NCBI RefSeq assembly: GCF_028830055.1
Contig: NZ_CP101655.1
Coordinates: 2,123,951 to 2,187,950 of the forward strand
From: Pseudomonas serboccidentalis
GTDB lineage: Bacteria; Pseudomonadota; Gammaproteobacteria; Pseudomonadales; Pseudomonadaceae
Length of the DNA: 64,000 nucleotides
Direction of reading: 5' to 3'
A program made the translations under genes and the position numbers. Below, piece by piece: positions 25,304 to 33,517 of this stretch. Each line of letters begins with the position of its first letter. Position 1 is the stretch's first letter. The notes under the pieces were generated by a model. The model was not told the DNA's origin and did no database searches. It saw only the letters and a program-made list of their open reading frames with translations.

Positions 25304-26221
25304 ATGAAGTCAAGAATCGGCCCAAACGGGGTGCATCTTTTCGATCGCCTTTCAGGTCTGAATGTCCTGCTAGACGAGTTGCGCCCGAAAGAGGCGATTT
25401 GGTCAACGTCCCCCCGCCAGGTATCCATTGCTCTAACAAATGTTTGCGACCTTCACTGCGCGTACTGCTACGCGCCGAAGCACAAGGCGTCGCTGCATAC
25501 TGACCAGGTGCTCAGCTGGTTGAAGGAACTGGATACTGAGGGGTGCCTCGGCATCGGATTTGGCGGCGGCGAACCCACGCTGCATCCTGACTTCGTCGAC
25601 ATATGCAAACGGGTTGCGGGAGAAACTCAGCTCGCGGTCACATTCACGACTCATGGTCATCGCCTGACGCCACAGCTGGTCGAGCGCCTCAAGGGCTCGA
25701 TCCACTTCGCACGCATTAGCGTTGACGGGGTAGGTCGCACCTATGAAGAACAGCGCGGGAAGCAGTTTGCCAGCCTGCTCCGAGGTATGGATTCGATTGC
25801 GACCTTGTCGCCCTTTGGGATCAACGTCGTGGTCAACGAGCGAACGGTTGCAGAACTTGACGCGATAAGCGAGCTCGCGCAAAAGGTTGGAGCTAGCGAA
25901 TTGCTGTTGCTACCTCAGCAAGCAACCACCGCAGTCGCAAGCATGGATGGGTTGGTCTGCCGAGCACTTCAGGACTGGGTTTCCAGCTACGGAGGCAGGG
26001 TTCGCCTTGCGGTCAGTGAGGCGGGTGCGTCAGGACTGCCTACGTGCGACCCTCTGCCCGATGAGCGTGGCCTTCAGGCCTATGCGCACATAGACGCGTC
26101 CGGCATGCTTCGCGCTAGTTCTTACTCACCTGCCGGTGCGAAGATTGGAGACGCCGGCGTTCTGTCGGCGCTTCAGCGACTGAGAAATACCTTCGAGATT
26201 AAACGCGAGACGCAATCATGA
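25304..26221 (+). CDS. Radical SAM protein in a putative defence operon
   Basis: A 305-residue enzyme. Residues 48-55 give C-x3-C-x2-C (CDLHCAYC) for the 4Fe-4S cluster, and GFGGGEPTLHPDF (85-97) is the SAM-binding GGEP motif; FTTHGHRL and FARISVDG continue the partial TIM barrel. It is not viperin-like: the viperin C-N-Y-x-C-x-x-C-F pattern is absent. No seven-Cys SPASM region is visible, only isolated Cys near residues 225 and 246. The stop overlaps the next gene (ATGA). It probably modifies a protein or nucleotide for the STAND protein; that is inference. Confidence 0.85.
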   Translation: MKSRIGPNGVHLFDRLSGLNVLLDELRPKEAIWSTSPRQVSIALTNVCDLHCAYCYAPKHKASLHTDQVLSWLKELDTEGCLGIGFGGGEPTLHPDFVDICKRVAGETQLAVTFTTHGHRLTPQLVERLKGSIHFARISVDGVGRTYEEQRGKQFASLLRGMDSIATLSPFGINVVVNERTVAELDAISELAQKVGASELLLLPQQATTAVASMDGLVCRALQDWVSSYGGRVRLAVSEAGASGLPTCDPLPDERGLQAYAHIDASGMLRASSYSPAGAKIGDAGVLSALQRLRNTFEIKRETQS

Positions 26222-26625
26222 AGATTTGGAACGGATACGGGTCTGAGCATTCGATGAACTTGGTTCTCATTGGGAGGTTCAAGCGAGTGCAAGACGCAGA
26301 GAAGGTCGAGAAGGACATTGACAGTCTCAGCGCTCAGGCCTCGAAAGATGACAGCCACTCCATCACTTTTGGTGAGCCAGAGGATCAGAGATTTTCAGAT
26401 GACATGCTCTCGTTGCTGCGCAGCCTGAACCTCAACACCTTGGGGCCAACTGATCTCGGCCAGCTGGCATCTGAGCATTATCTCACGCGAGAGGGCGATC
26501 GAATCACTGTCACGACTGACGAGGCTGAGGTGTCCGCGTTCGTGAAGATCTTTATCGAGGCTGGGGCAAAGGTCGAAGTTTTCTCGGCTCACGACTACCC
26601 GTCCGATTCCGCCGACGTTAGCTGA
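26218..26625 (+). CDS. DUF6375-like protein in the radical SAM operon
   Basis: A 135-residue acidic protein: MKIWNGYGSEHSMNLVLIGRFK, DAEKVEKDIDSL, FSDDMLSLLRSLNLNTLGPTDLGQL, ITVTTDEAEVSAFVKIFIEAGAKVEVFSAHDYP. I associate the start WNGYGSEHSMNLVLIG and the end VEVFSAHDYP with the family named DUF6375; this is from memory. The fold looks alpha/beta. Translational coupling to the radical SAM gene (4-base overlap) and a 14-base gap to the STAND gene imply a fixed stoichiometry, so it may be a substrate, adaptor or sensor for its partners. Confidence 0.75.
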   Translation: MKIWNGYGSEHSMNLVLIGRFKRVQDAEKVEKDIDSLSAQASKDDSHSITFGEPEDQRFSDDMLSLLRSLNLNTLGPTDLGQLASEHYLTREGDRITVTTDEAEVSAFVKIFIEAGAKVEVFSAHDYPSDSADVS

Positions 26626-26639
26626 CAGGGAAAATACTG

Positions 26640-29600
26640 ATGCCTGAAGCAAATTGGGATGTATTCAGCGAGCTACCCGGAGCAGCGGATGAAAACTTCG
26701 AGAAGCTTTGCCGCTCTCTGGTGCGCCGACACTACAGTCGCTTCGGTCGCTTCAAGCAACTCGCAAACCAGCCTGGCGTGGAGTTCCACCTCCAGCTGAC
26801 GGAGTCTTGTGATCTCGGAGCGCCGCCACGGTGGATTGGTTGGCAATGCAAATGGTATCAGCTGGCGAACGGACAAGACTTGGGAGCCACGCGCCGCAAC
26901 AATATCATCGAGGGCATGGAGAAGACGCGAAAGCATGTCCAAGGCGTGACCGATTGGAAGCTTTGGACATACCACACCCTGACAAAGGGAGACCAAGAGT
27001 GGTTCTTCGCGCTTGAGAAAGACCGCTTCCCCGAGTTGAAGTTGGAGCTGTTGACGGCAACCGATATTGACGAGCTCTTGGTTGGGCCGGGAGCGCTACT
27101 TCGAGAAACCTACTTCGGCGAGCTCGTTCTGACGCCTGCGCTACTTGCTGAGCAGTACAGGCTCGCTGCGGCTCCGTTCAAGCGCCGATATCAGCCAGAA
27201 GTTCATGTTGTCGTTGGAGCAGAGGAGAAGGTACTCAGGCGTCTGGGCGGCCAGAGCGCGTGGGAATCACTGAAGAAGCTCTCAAGTGCTCTCAAGAGGA
27301 ATTGTACGGACATTGCTTCGCTGACAGGGCAAGTCAAAGATGAAATAAAGGCTGAAGTCGAATCGCTCTTGGCTCGAGCCACTGGACTGGCTGACCTGCT
27401 TGATAGCCTGCACGAGGCGCTTGGCAAGGGCGACTTCGACGCTTTACAACAAATGCTGGCGTCGAATCCTTCGCAGCCGGTGCGCTATGACAGGCTGCTC
27501 TCGAAGCTGCGTGGGGCGCGTTCAGACGGAGCTCCTTTAGCCGCGAATCTGGTTGCGGACATCCACGCAGTTTCGTCGGCACTGCGCAGTCTGGATCGGT
27601 CGATCGGCGCTCGAGCCGTCGCCGTGCTTGCGGCTGCCGGCGAAGGAAAGTCCGAGCTTGCCGTCAAGGTGACGCAGGCGGACGGAGAATTCCCCGGTGG
27701 TGTTTTGCTGCTGGGCAAGAATCTCCATGCAGGCCAGGGACTTGACGATCTAGTGTCTGCCTTCAAGATTTCTGGAAGGCCGGCGGAGAGCTTCGACCGA
27801 CTGGTTGAGGCAGTAGATGCGGCGGGTCAGCGCGCGGGCAAGCGTATCCCTATTGTCATTGACGGTCTAAATGAAGCGGAAGACCCGAGAAGTTGGAGGG
27901 ATGAACTCTGCAGGGCGGATGAGCTTCTTAGGGACTTTCCCTACGTACTGCTGGTTGTCACTCTGCGCAATGAGTTCACGCAGATGTGTCTGCCAGAGGA
28001 GTTTCCTAAAGTTGAGCACAACGGGTTCCAGGAAGATCCGCAGACGGCTATCGATAAGTACTTTAAGTACTACAAGATCGACGCCACCGACGCGGATCTG
28101 CCAATTGAGTTCTTGCAGCATCCTTTGACGCTGAGAATCTTCTGCGAGGTGGCAAACCCTCGACGCCAGCACATTGTCGGCGTGGAGGCTTTACCCAGTT
28201 CGCTTGCAAGCCTGTTTGAAGTGCACTTCAATAAGGTCGCCGAACGAGTTGCTGAGCTTTCACCGGCGGCGCATCGCATCTATCAGGAGGAAGTGCAAGA
28301 TGCGCTGCTGACGATCGCGGGTCTCCTCTGGGGGGGTAACGCGAGAAGCGTGGAGTTCCAAGCTGCACGAACGGCTGTTCGAGACGTGGGCCGTTGGGAC
28401 GCCAGCGTTATTCGCGCGCTGGAGTCCGAAGGCATCCTCGTTCGAACGACTTCTGAAGACGGTGGCCAAGGAATCGCGTTCTCATACGATCTGATGGCCG
28501 GGCATATGATGGCACGGTATCTCCTCGCCAGGCCGTCCTTGGTGCAGTGGCTGCAAAGCGATGAAGGACGCACTCAATTCCAATTCCGTGAGGCTGGATC
28601 GCATACCTTCGCCTATGACGTGTTCCAGGCTCTGGTTGGCCTGTATCCGCAACGCCTTGGCAGGCGCCAGCTTTGGCAAGAATTGTCGGACGAGAACCTT
28701 GTCATGAACGCTCTGTTGTTGACAGCGCAATCAGACCCAAGGCAAATCGGGCGGGAAACGGTGGAACGGTTCGCGCGCGCAATGCAGGAGTCGAAGCAGT
28801 TCGCACGGATGGCCTTCAAAAGACTTTGGAGCACCAGGGCAGCGCGAGCGCATCCGTTTGACATGGACTTCTTGCACGGCGTGCTCTTGGCCATGCCCAA
28901 TACGCAGCGCGATCTTTTCTGGTCGGAGTGGGTTCGCGAGCGGTCTAAAGATGTTGAAGACGATTTCAAATTCCTGTCGACTAAATGGAAGTCGGGTAGC
29001 CTAGACGAACGAGAGATTCGGCGGGCGCGCTGGGTGATGTGGACGCTAACGTCGACGTCCAGAAGCCTGAGAGACGTGGCCACCAAGACCCTGTACGAAT
29101 TCGCCGCCAAGCGGCCCGGGGAGTTTTTCCGGCTGGCAGTGGAGGCAATCGCCATTTCAGATCCATACGTCCCCGAGCGGATGTTCGCCGCGGCCTACGG
29201 TACGGTGCTGACCAATTGGTGGGATACTAATGCTGTGGAGATGCGTGAGGCACTGCCGAGAGTTGCTCGTGAGATCTATCAAGCGATGTTCGCGCCTGGC
29301 GCGACGCATCCCACCTGGCATGCTCTATATCAGCAGTACTGCCTGGGAACCATTGCCATCGCGAGGACGGTTGATCCGGCTTGCTTGTCTGAGGACGAGG
29401 CAGCTCATCTCGTTCCACCGTTTGACCATCTACCCAGTCCGTTCGAGAACATGCCACATTATGACCCGGCGGTGATCGAACGTGCGAAGCGCGCGGCGAT
29501 TAGAATGGACTTTGGCAACTACACGATGGGGAGACTGATTCCAGGTCGGTCGAACTACGACGACCGCAATCCAGAGTACCAACGGGTACTACCGGCAATC

Positions 29601-30674
29601 GTTTCGCGAATGCTGGTGCTTGGCTATGACCCCGAGAAATTCGAAGCTGTTGATCGGCAAATGGACTCCGGTCCTCGTATGGGAAATGACAAGAACAAGG
29701 TCGACAGATACGGGAAGAAGTACGGCTGGATTGCTTACTTCGAGATGTGGGGGGTGCGGTACGCGCGGGGCCTCCTTGCCGAAGAACGCAGCGCTCGTCC
29801 CTCAGATGTGGACATCGACCCGACGTTCCCGCTTGAGGCCGCGAGCATTGACCTGCCGCTTCCAGACTTGTTCGGCAGTCAGCCTACGGATGCTGGCGAC
29901 TGGATAGTGAGAGGTCCGCAACCAGACTACCGTGGCATCCTCGAATTAGCGGAGATTGATGGCATGACGGGGCCATGGGTCGTACTTGACGGGTTCCTCG
30001 AACAGAACGCCCCCGCTGATGACAGACAGGTCTTCACCTTTCTCCGAGGTGTACTCGTGGACAGCGGAGAAGTCGACCGCCTGTGCACGTTGTTCACTGG
30101 CCTCGAGTACCCCGGCAATGACGCCATTCCGAGCGAGCCAAGCTACTACTACACCTATGCGGGTGAGATGCCTTTCTCTTCGATTCCGGGACTGCCTGTC
30201 ACTGACGAGCAAGAGGGTGACCGCGTCGAATACATGGTGTCCGCTGATAGGTGGTCAAACAATGGCATCGCGGTCGACATCCCAGTGCAGAAGTACAACT
30301 GGGAGAGCTACCACAGCGTGGTGAACCAGAACAGCGGTGCATGCCTGCCCGCTAAACAGCTCTGTCAGGCTTTGAGTCTCAGGTACTGCGCCAACAAATG
30401 GGACCTGCACGATGCTGCAGGCGTGGCGTCCCTGTACCGAGAAGTCGGTGAGTATGGCTCGCAGGCCAGTGGCTTTTTTAGCTATCTGCGTCGCGACCTT
30501 CTTGATAGCTACTTGACGCAGTCCGGCAAGGCGCTGGTATGGCTAATGTGGGGAGAGCGTGGCTTCCATCACCGGTCAGTAGAGGCGCACAACCTGCACG
30601 AGTACTACGCGAACCACCAGCATATTCACAAGCTTACTCACATCTATCAGCCTGCTTCGAGCACTCAATCGTAG
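26640..30674 (+). CDS. PD-(D/E)XK nuclease-like / STAND (NACHT) NTPase fusion, Avs-like architecture
   Basis: A 1344-residue protein. Residues 15-75 resemble an Mrr-type nuclease (ENFEKLCRSLVRRHY, GVEF with E48, WIGWQCKWY with Q69-x-K71). A coiled or helical linker follows. The ATPase spans about 325-560: Walker A AAAGEGKS (331-338), Walker B IPIVIDGLNEAED (403-415), sensor VVTLRNEF. Then winged-helix-like IALESEGILVRTT and a long C-terminal helical sensor-like region to 1344. Effector-STAND-sensor is the layout of Avs-type immune proteins that detect phage proteins and then cut DNA. Walker A has Ala where Gly is usual at its first position. Third gene of the operon; GC lower than core genes. 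Confidence 0.85.
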   Translation: MPEANWDVFSELPGAADENFEKLCRSLVRRHYSRFGRFKQLANQPGVEFHLQLTESCDLGAPPRWIGWQCKWYQLANGQDLGATRRNNIIEGMEKTRKHVQGVTDWKLWTYHTLTKGDQEWFFALEKDRFPELKLELLTATDIDELLVGPGALLRETYFGELVLTPALLAEQYRLAAAPFKRRYQPEVHVVVGAEEKVLRRLGGQSAWESLKKLSSALKRNCTDIASLTGQVKDEIKAEVESLLARATGLADLLDSLHEALGKGDFDALQQMLASNPSQPVRYDRLLSKLRGARSDGAPLAANLVADIHAVSSALRSLDRSIGARAVAVLAAAGEGKSELAVKVTQADGEFPGGVLLLGKNLHAGQGLDDLVSAFKISGRPAESFDRLVEAVDAAGQRAGKRIPIVIDGLNEAEDPRSWRDELCRADELLRDFPYVLLVVTLRNEFTQMCLPEEFPKVEHNGFQEDPQTAIDKYFKYYKIDATDADLPIEFLQHPLTLRIFCEVANPRRQHIVGVEALPSSLASLFEVHFNKVAERVAELSPAAHRIYQEEVQDALLTIAGLLWGGNARSVEFQAARTAVRDVGRWDASVIRALESEGILVRTTSEDGGQGIAFSYDLMAGHMMARYLLARPSLVQWLQSDEGRTQFQFREAGSHTFAYDVFQALVGLYPQRLGRRQLWQELSDENLVMNALLLTAQSDPRQIGRETVERFARAMQESKQFARMAFKRLWSTRAARAHPFDMDFLHGVLLAMPNTQRDLFWSEWVRERSKDVEDDFKFLSTKWKSGSLDEREIRRARWVMWTLTSTSRSLRDVATKTLYEFAAKRPGEFFRLAVEAIAISDPYVPERMFAAAYGTVLTNWWDTNAVEMREALPRVAREIYQAMFAPGATHPTWHALYQQYCLGTIAIARTVDPACLSEDEAAHLVPPFDHLPSPFENMPHYDPAVIERAKRAAIRMDFGNYTMGRLIPGRSNYDDRNPEYQRVLPAIVSRMLVLGYDPEKFEAVDRQMDSGPRMGNDKNKVDRYGKKYGWIAYFEMWGVRYARGLLAEERSARPSDVDIDPTFPLEAASIDLPLPDLFGSQPTDAGDWIVRGPQPDYRGILELAEIDGMTGPWVVLDGFLEQNAPADDRQVFTFLRGVLVDSGEVDRLCTLFTGLEYPGNDAIPSEPSYYYTYAGEMPFSSIPGLPVTDEQEGDRVEYMVSADRWSNNGIAVDIPVQKYNWESYHSVVNQNSGACLPAKQLCQALSLRYCANKWDLHDAAGVASLYREVGEYGSQASGFFSYLRRDLLDSYLTQSGKALVWLMWGERGFHHRSVEAHNLHEYYANHQHIHKLTHIYQPASSTQS

Positions 30675-31171
30675 ATCGAATCAGGCGAGTTGGACGCCGC
30701 CTTTCTTGGGCGCAGTAGATGTTTTATGTAGGGCAGGGAGCCAGCAGCGTATTCATTACTCGGTGCTGGATGCACCGTTCGACATCCTGAGAAGGTCGCG
30801 GCACCTTCAAATCAGCGCCTCGAATGTCCGCTCTCCGGAGCACCATTGCAGGCACAACCGGAGAACGCAGCAAGTGGACTCGCAGGCATTAGCTTTCGAA
30901 CCGCATCGGACTTCAGTGTCTTACAAGCGGTTAGTCAACCAATTACACGCCGATGACCGCTGGTGACAATCGCGGTCTGTAGGCACACAGACATCTATGG
31001 CCGGTTAAAACTAGGTATTGGCTACCTGTGTCTGGCCGAAAGGGGCTTCTTCGTGGCTATGCGTTTGGGACAGTGAGTGTCGCTTCTGGGTCGAAAAGGT
31101 CGCTCGGAACGACTGCTTTTGGCCGAAAGCTGCCAGTGGGAAGTTATCGTGATGAATATTTATGCTCGCAG
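30675..31171. other. Gene-free stretch after the STAND gene
   Basis: No convincing gene is visible between the STAND gene and 31410. The stretch holds repeat copy E (31028-31140) and then the second tRNA fragment. A frame at 30706-30966 lacks a ribosome-binding site and has unlikely composition. The mixed look of the DNA suggests remnants of several insertions. Confidence 0.5.
31028..31140. repeat. Dispersed non-coding repeat, copy E
   Basis: TGTCTGGCCGAAAGGGGCTTC, CGCTTCTGGGTCGAAAAGG and GACTGCTTTTGGCCGAAAGC are three linked units of the repeat family. GGAACGACTGCTT here matches the same words in copy D (GGGAACGACTGCTTCCGGCC), so copies D and E are especially close and flank the defence-like operon. 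Confidence 0.6.
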
Positions 31172-31205
31172 ATGTTCTGGAGTTCGAATCTCTCCTTCAC
31201 CGCCA
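31172..31205 (+). other. 3' fragment of a tRNA gene, probably Ser, attachment scar
   Basis: GGAGTTCGAATCTCTCCTTCACCGCCA ends (in its last part TTCACCGCCA) as a tRNA 3' end: a T-loop TTCGAAT, acceptor strand and CCA. The G-C-C-A end with TTCACC fits a tRNA-Ser class. Only about 34 bases are tRNA-like and the T stem is imperfect. Downstream lies a hairpin-like run (AAACCCC..GGGTTTG) and then DNA resembling the entry of a phage integrase region, but no integrase gene. Confidence 0.55.
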
Positions 31206-31410
31206 TATTCAGTAAACGCAAACCCCTGATTTTCCTAGAGAAAGTCGGTGGGTTTGTGGTTTTTTGCGTCTGAAAAAAGGCCATATGGGACTGAGATGGG
31301 ACTGGGGCGCTATTTTGGTGCAAAAATGGCCACCATCGAATGGGTGGCTGACCTTCGCCAGCGATTCTATGAACTAGGCTTCTGCGAACCGAACTCCAAG
31401 GAAGGCTGCT

Positions 31411-31629
31411 ATGCCAAATAACTCCGATTCCAACATTGCCACTGCGGATGCGCTCACGTTACTACTGCACAACCAGCATGCGCTTGGGGCGGCGATAGAG
31501 GAGGTCACCAAGTGGCTTTCAGAGAATGGCGTAGGGACAGTTGCAGACAACGCGGTCGGGGCCATGGAAACCCTGGATGAAAATGCGAAAGCGATCACAG
31601 ATGCGATTATGCGACTCCGGCGTTTGTAG
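31411..31629 (+). CDS. Small hypothetical protein
   Basis: A 72-residue helical protein (SNIATADALTLLLHNQHALGAAIEEVTKWLSENGVG, LDENAKAITDAIMRLRRL) with AAGGAAGG at good distance from its ATG. No signal peptide or known motif. It stands alone between the second tRNA fragment and a terminator, in island DNA. I recall similar small proteins in Pseudomonas accessory regions but cannot name a family. Confidence 0.65.
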   Translation: MPNNSDSNIATADALTLLLHNQHALGAAIEEVTKWLSENGVGTVADNAVGAMETLDENAKAITDAIMRLRRL

Positions 31630-32128
31630 GAAGTAGCCTTTCGATTCTGAAGGCACGTTCAGATCGCACGTGCTTTCGGTCGAACGAGGCGCGTAAGCGC
31701 TAAGTCAAAAAAATGTGTGCTGATGTGGAGAATGTGCAGGGCGCCAGACGCTTTTGACCGGAACTCGTCCCAAAGCGGAAAGCTGTGAATGGCGGTGCGA
31801 ATGCTTAGGAAAGACGCATAGGGGCCATTTGCTTGGCTGGCCGTCCATTTGAATTGAATATAGGGGGCGAATTGCGTGAGGGATAAGTCCGCAGTAGGTC
31901 GCACGTTAAGCTGACACAAACAACAGGCAGAAAAAAACCGTCTATAAAAGACGGTTTTTTTGTGCGAACTGAATTGGACGTTCGGTTCGCTGCTTCGCTG
32001 AAAGCGTCGACGAATAGATCATAAATTACGGTCTAGATAATGCGCAATGGTTGCCGCAATACATTCATAAACAAAACTCACGCTTATTCGAAAGCTTTCT
32101 CGAGAAGTCTTAAGCGCTAGGTTCAACC
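31630..32128. other. Gene-free stretch
   Basis: I see no supported gene here. A minus-strand frame (31659-31919) has no ribosome-binding site and unlikely composition. The stretch holds the hairpin at 31933-31961 and becomes AT-rich toward 32100. Confidence 0.45.
31933..31961. terminator. Bidirectional terminator
   Basis: AAAAACCGTCT and AGACGGTTTTT pair around a short AT loop, with A runs on one side and T runs on the other, so it can end transcription from both directions. It separates the small gene at 31411 from the short-gene cluster to the right. Confidence 0.8.
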
Positions 32129-32209
32129 GTGACGCGGACCAGAATCGTGAAAATCACCCTGATAACAGTCGTTTTGCACATCTTTTTATACTTCTTTAAG
32201 AAATTCTAG
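32129..32209 (+). CDS. Possible very small hydrophobic peptide
   Basis: A 26-residue frame from GTG 32129, or 20 residues from GTG 32147, encodes one hydrophobic helix with basic ends (KITLITVVLHIFLYFFKKF). Such peptides occur as type I toxins or small phage membrane proteins. There is no strong ribosome-binding site and no visible antisense RNA gene, so this is a candidate only. Confidence 0.25.
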   Translation: MTRTRIVKITLITVVLHIFLYFFKKF

Positions 32210-32313
32210 GTCGCCTGTTGTGGCTCAAGTCAAGTCCTTTCCGTCCATCCGAAAATTTATTTCAAATAATCGTTAAAGGGCCTTTTTTCTGTCGCACGTT
32301 TTGGAGTATTACG

Positions 32314-32424
32314 TTGGCTAAGGGGACTTATCCCCCAGGTCCCTTCACTACGTCTGGAAAACGTGCCGGGAAGGAAGGGCTGAAAAACACCTGGCTCGCT
32401 GAAAGCGTCGACAACTTTCAGTAA
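32314..32424 (+). CDS. Small basic hypothetical protein (36 aa)
   Basis: A TTG start has GGAG seven bases upstream. The product is 36 residues, basic and proline/glycine-rich at the start (AKGTYPPGPFTTSGKRAGKE) with a C-terminal LAESVDNFQ. A 7-base stem (CGTCACC / GGTGACG) follows the stop. It precedes another small gene with its own ribosome-binding site. The pair recalls the short genes of small phages such as inoviruses, but no diagnostic inovirus gene (Zot, coat) is here. Confidence 0.4.
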   Translation: MAKGTYPPGPFTTSGKRAGKEGLKNTWLAESVDNFQ

Positions 32425-32480
32425 CCGTCACCTTGCCCGGTAAGGGTGACGTTTGCCAGGCTTCTTTGAGGAAGCCGCCT

Positions 32481-32594
32481 ATGCGCCTTTTCAAATTTGT
32501 TCGCCGTTCGTTCCTTGGCCTTTTTGCCTTGTTACGGGTTGTGCAGGCTTATCGCGCCTTCACATGGCTACGCGATCATTACGATAACCTCTAA
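32481..32594 (+). CDS. Small arginine-rich amphipathic protein (37 aa)
   Basis: Starts with ATG 32481 after TTGAGGAAG. The 37 residues (MRLFKFVRRSFLGLFALLRV, then AYRAFTWLRDHYDNL) form a basic amphipathic or membrane-dipping helix. A strong terminator follows eight bases after the stop, so this is the last gene of a two-gene unit with 32314-32424. Possible phage lysis, membrane or DNA-binding peptide; nothing in the sequence decides. Confidence 0.5.
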   Translation: MRLFKFVRRSFLGLFALLRVVQAYRAFTWLRDHYDNL

Positions 32595-32601
32595 CAAATT
32601 G

Positions 32602-32625
32602 ACCCCGCTTCGGCGGGGTTTTTTT
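32602..32625 (+). terminator. Rho-independent terminator
   Basis: ACCCCGC-TTCG-GCGGGGT followed by six more T: a classic UUCG-capped hairpin ending the small-gene unit. Confidence 0.9.
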
Positions 32626-32719
32626 GTGCTCAATTTTATACATGACTTCCATTATTAGAGATATCAACGCTCGTCCACCGCCTTGGGCCTTTATCCATAA
32701 TTCCAGCCTATGTTCAATC

Positions 32720-32757
32720 GGCCCCCACACCTGGCTCAGGTGTGGGGGCCTTTTTTT
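32720..32757 (+). terminator. Rho-independent terminator
   Basis: GGCCCCCACACCT and AGGTGTGGGGGCC form a 13-base perfect stem with a 5-base loop, followed by seven T. It lies about 80 bases before the next gene pair and insulates it from the left. A terminator so near the preceding one suggests that a gene was lost between them. Confidence 0.9.
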
Positions 32758-32837
32758 GTGGTCGTGGAAGCCGGTCCCCCCAGGGCTGGTCTACCATTCC
32801 CTCTATATCTGGTTGATCTCTGGACGTGGGAGTCCGC

Positions 32838-33077
32838 ATGACTGATGCATTGGCGGCACTGAAACTGCCGAACGCAGTGGAGGTGCAAACCCTGAAACTG
32901 CTACACCAAATTGAACTGGCACACACGGCTGACGACCTGTTTCGCACCAGTGATCGTGCCGAAGGTTTCGTGCTGGGCCTGGAGACGGTCAAGGTGCTGA
33001 ACGCGGCCAGTATCGAAGGTTTGTATAAGACCTTCGAGGCAGCGGCCACGGCGCGGCGTCAGGAGCACGAGCAGTGA
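32838..33077 (+). CDS. Hypothetical protein, first of an overlapping pair
   Basis: A 79-residue helical protein (TDALAALKLPNAVEVQTLKLLHQIELAHTADDLF, GFVLGLETVKVLNAASIEGLYKTFEAAATARRQEHEQ). The ATG at 32838 is favoured by GGGAG at good spacing over an upstream GTG at 32826. It overlaps the next gene by four bases (GTGA), so the two are coupled. High GC in contrast to the preceding 600 bases. I think such pairs occur in Pseudomonas prophage or plasmid-derived islands, but I do not recognise the family. Confidence 0.7.
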   Translation: MTDALAALKLPNAVEVQTLKLLHQIELAHTADDLFRTSDRAEGFVLGLETVKVLNAASIEGLYKTFEAAATARRQEHEQ

Positions 33078-33322
33078 TCGGCGAAGGTATTCACGAAGAC
33101 GTGTTGCGCGCCCTGGTCGAACAACACGCGGTGCGCGAATGCCTGGTGGCCAGGATCAACGGCGGCCCAGAATGGGGCCTGTCGATTCGCCTGGGCGGCA
33201 GCGGCGCACGCTGGGTGCCGGTGCGCTCGCGACGTGAGTCAATGCGCACCTGGGCCAGCTTGACCGCCGTGGGACGTTTTGCCGAAGGCGTGGGCCTCAG
33301 CGGATTCAGTGTAGAGCTGTAA
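33074..33322 (+). CDS. Hypothetical protein, second of an overlapping pair
   Basis: An 82-residue protein starting at GTG inside the stop of the previous gene. ARINGGPEWGLSIRLGGSGARWVPVRSRRESMRTWASLTAVGRFAEGVG has the look of a small beta-rich domain with conserved Arg and Trp; similar sequences appear beside plasmid or phage partition genes in my memory, which is not proof. It closes the island block just before the tRNA-Leu scar. Confidence 0.7.
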   Translation: MIGEGIHEDVLRALVEQHAVRECLVARINGGPEWGLSIRLGGSGARWVPVRSRRESMRTWASLTAVGRFAEGVGLSGFSVEL

Positions 33323-33517
33323 CCGGTACTAGCTTCAAGGCCATTTCTACAGACCTACATCCGACTGCCTTTGCTTGAAATACGGGCTTCCGGCGGCCCG
33401 AATTCTTTCCGCAATTTGTTTTGAGGTCCTGGTTTCACTACCCTAAAACGAACAGAGAATTTGTGTGATGCGGAAAAATCTTCACCATAAAGTTATGATT
33501 TAGAAGGAAAAAATAAT

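Noticed and set aside
25304..26221. Prokaryotic viperin (antiviral ddhNTP synthase)
   Set aside because: The cluster motif is CDLHCAYC, not the viperin C-N-Y-x-C-x-x-C-F pattern, and the barrel carries GGEPTLHP as in modification enzymes.
31659..31919. 86-residue minus-strand frame
   Set aside because: No ribosome-binding site, unlikely composition, and ends in mixed remnant DNA; not supported as coding.
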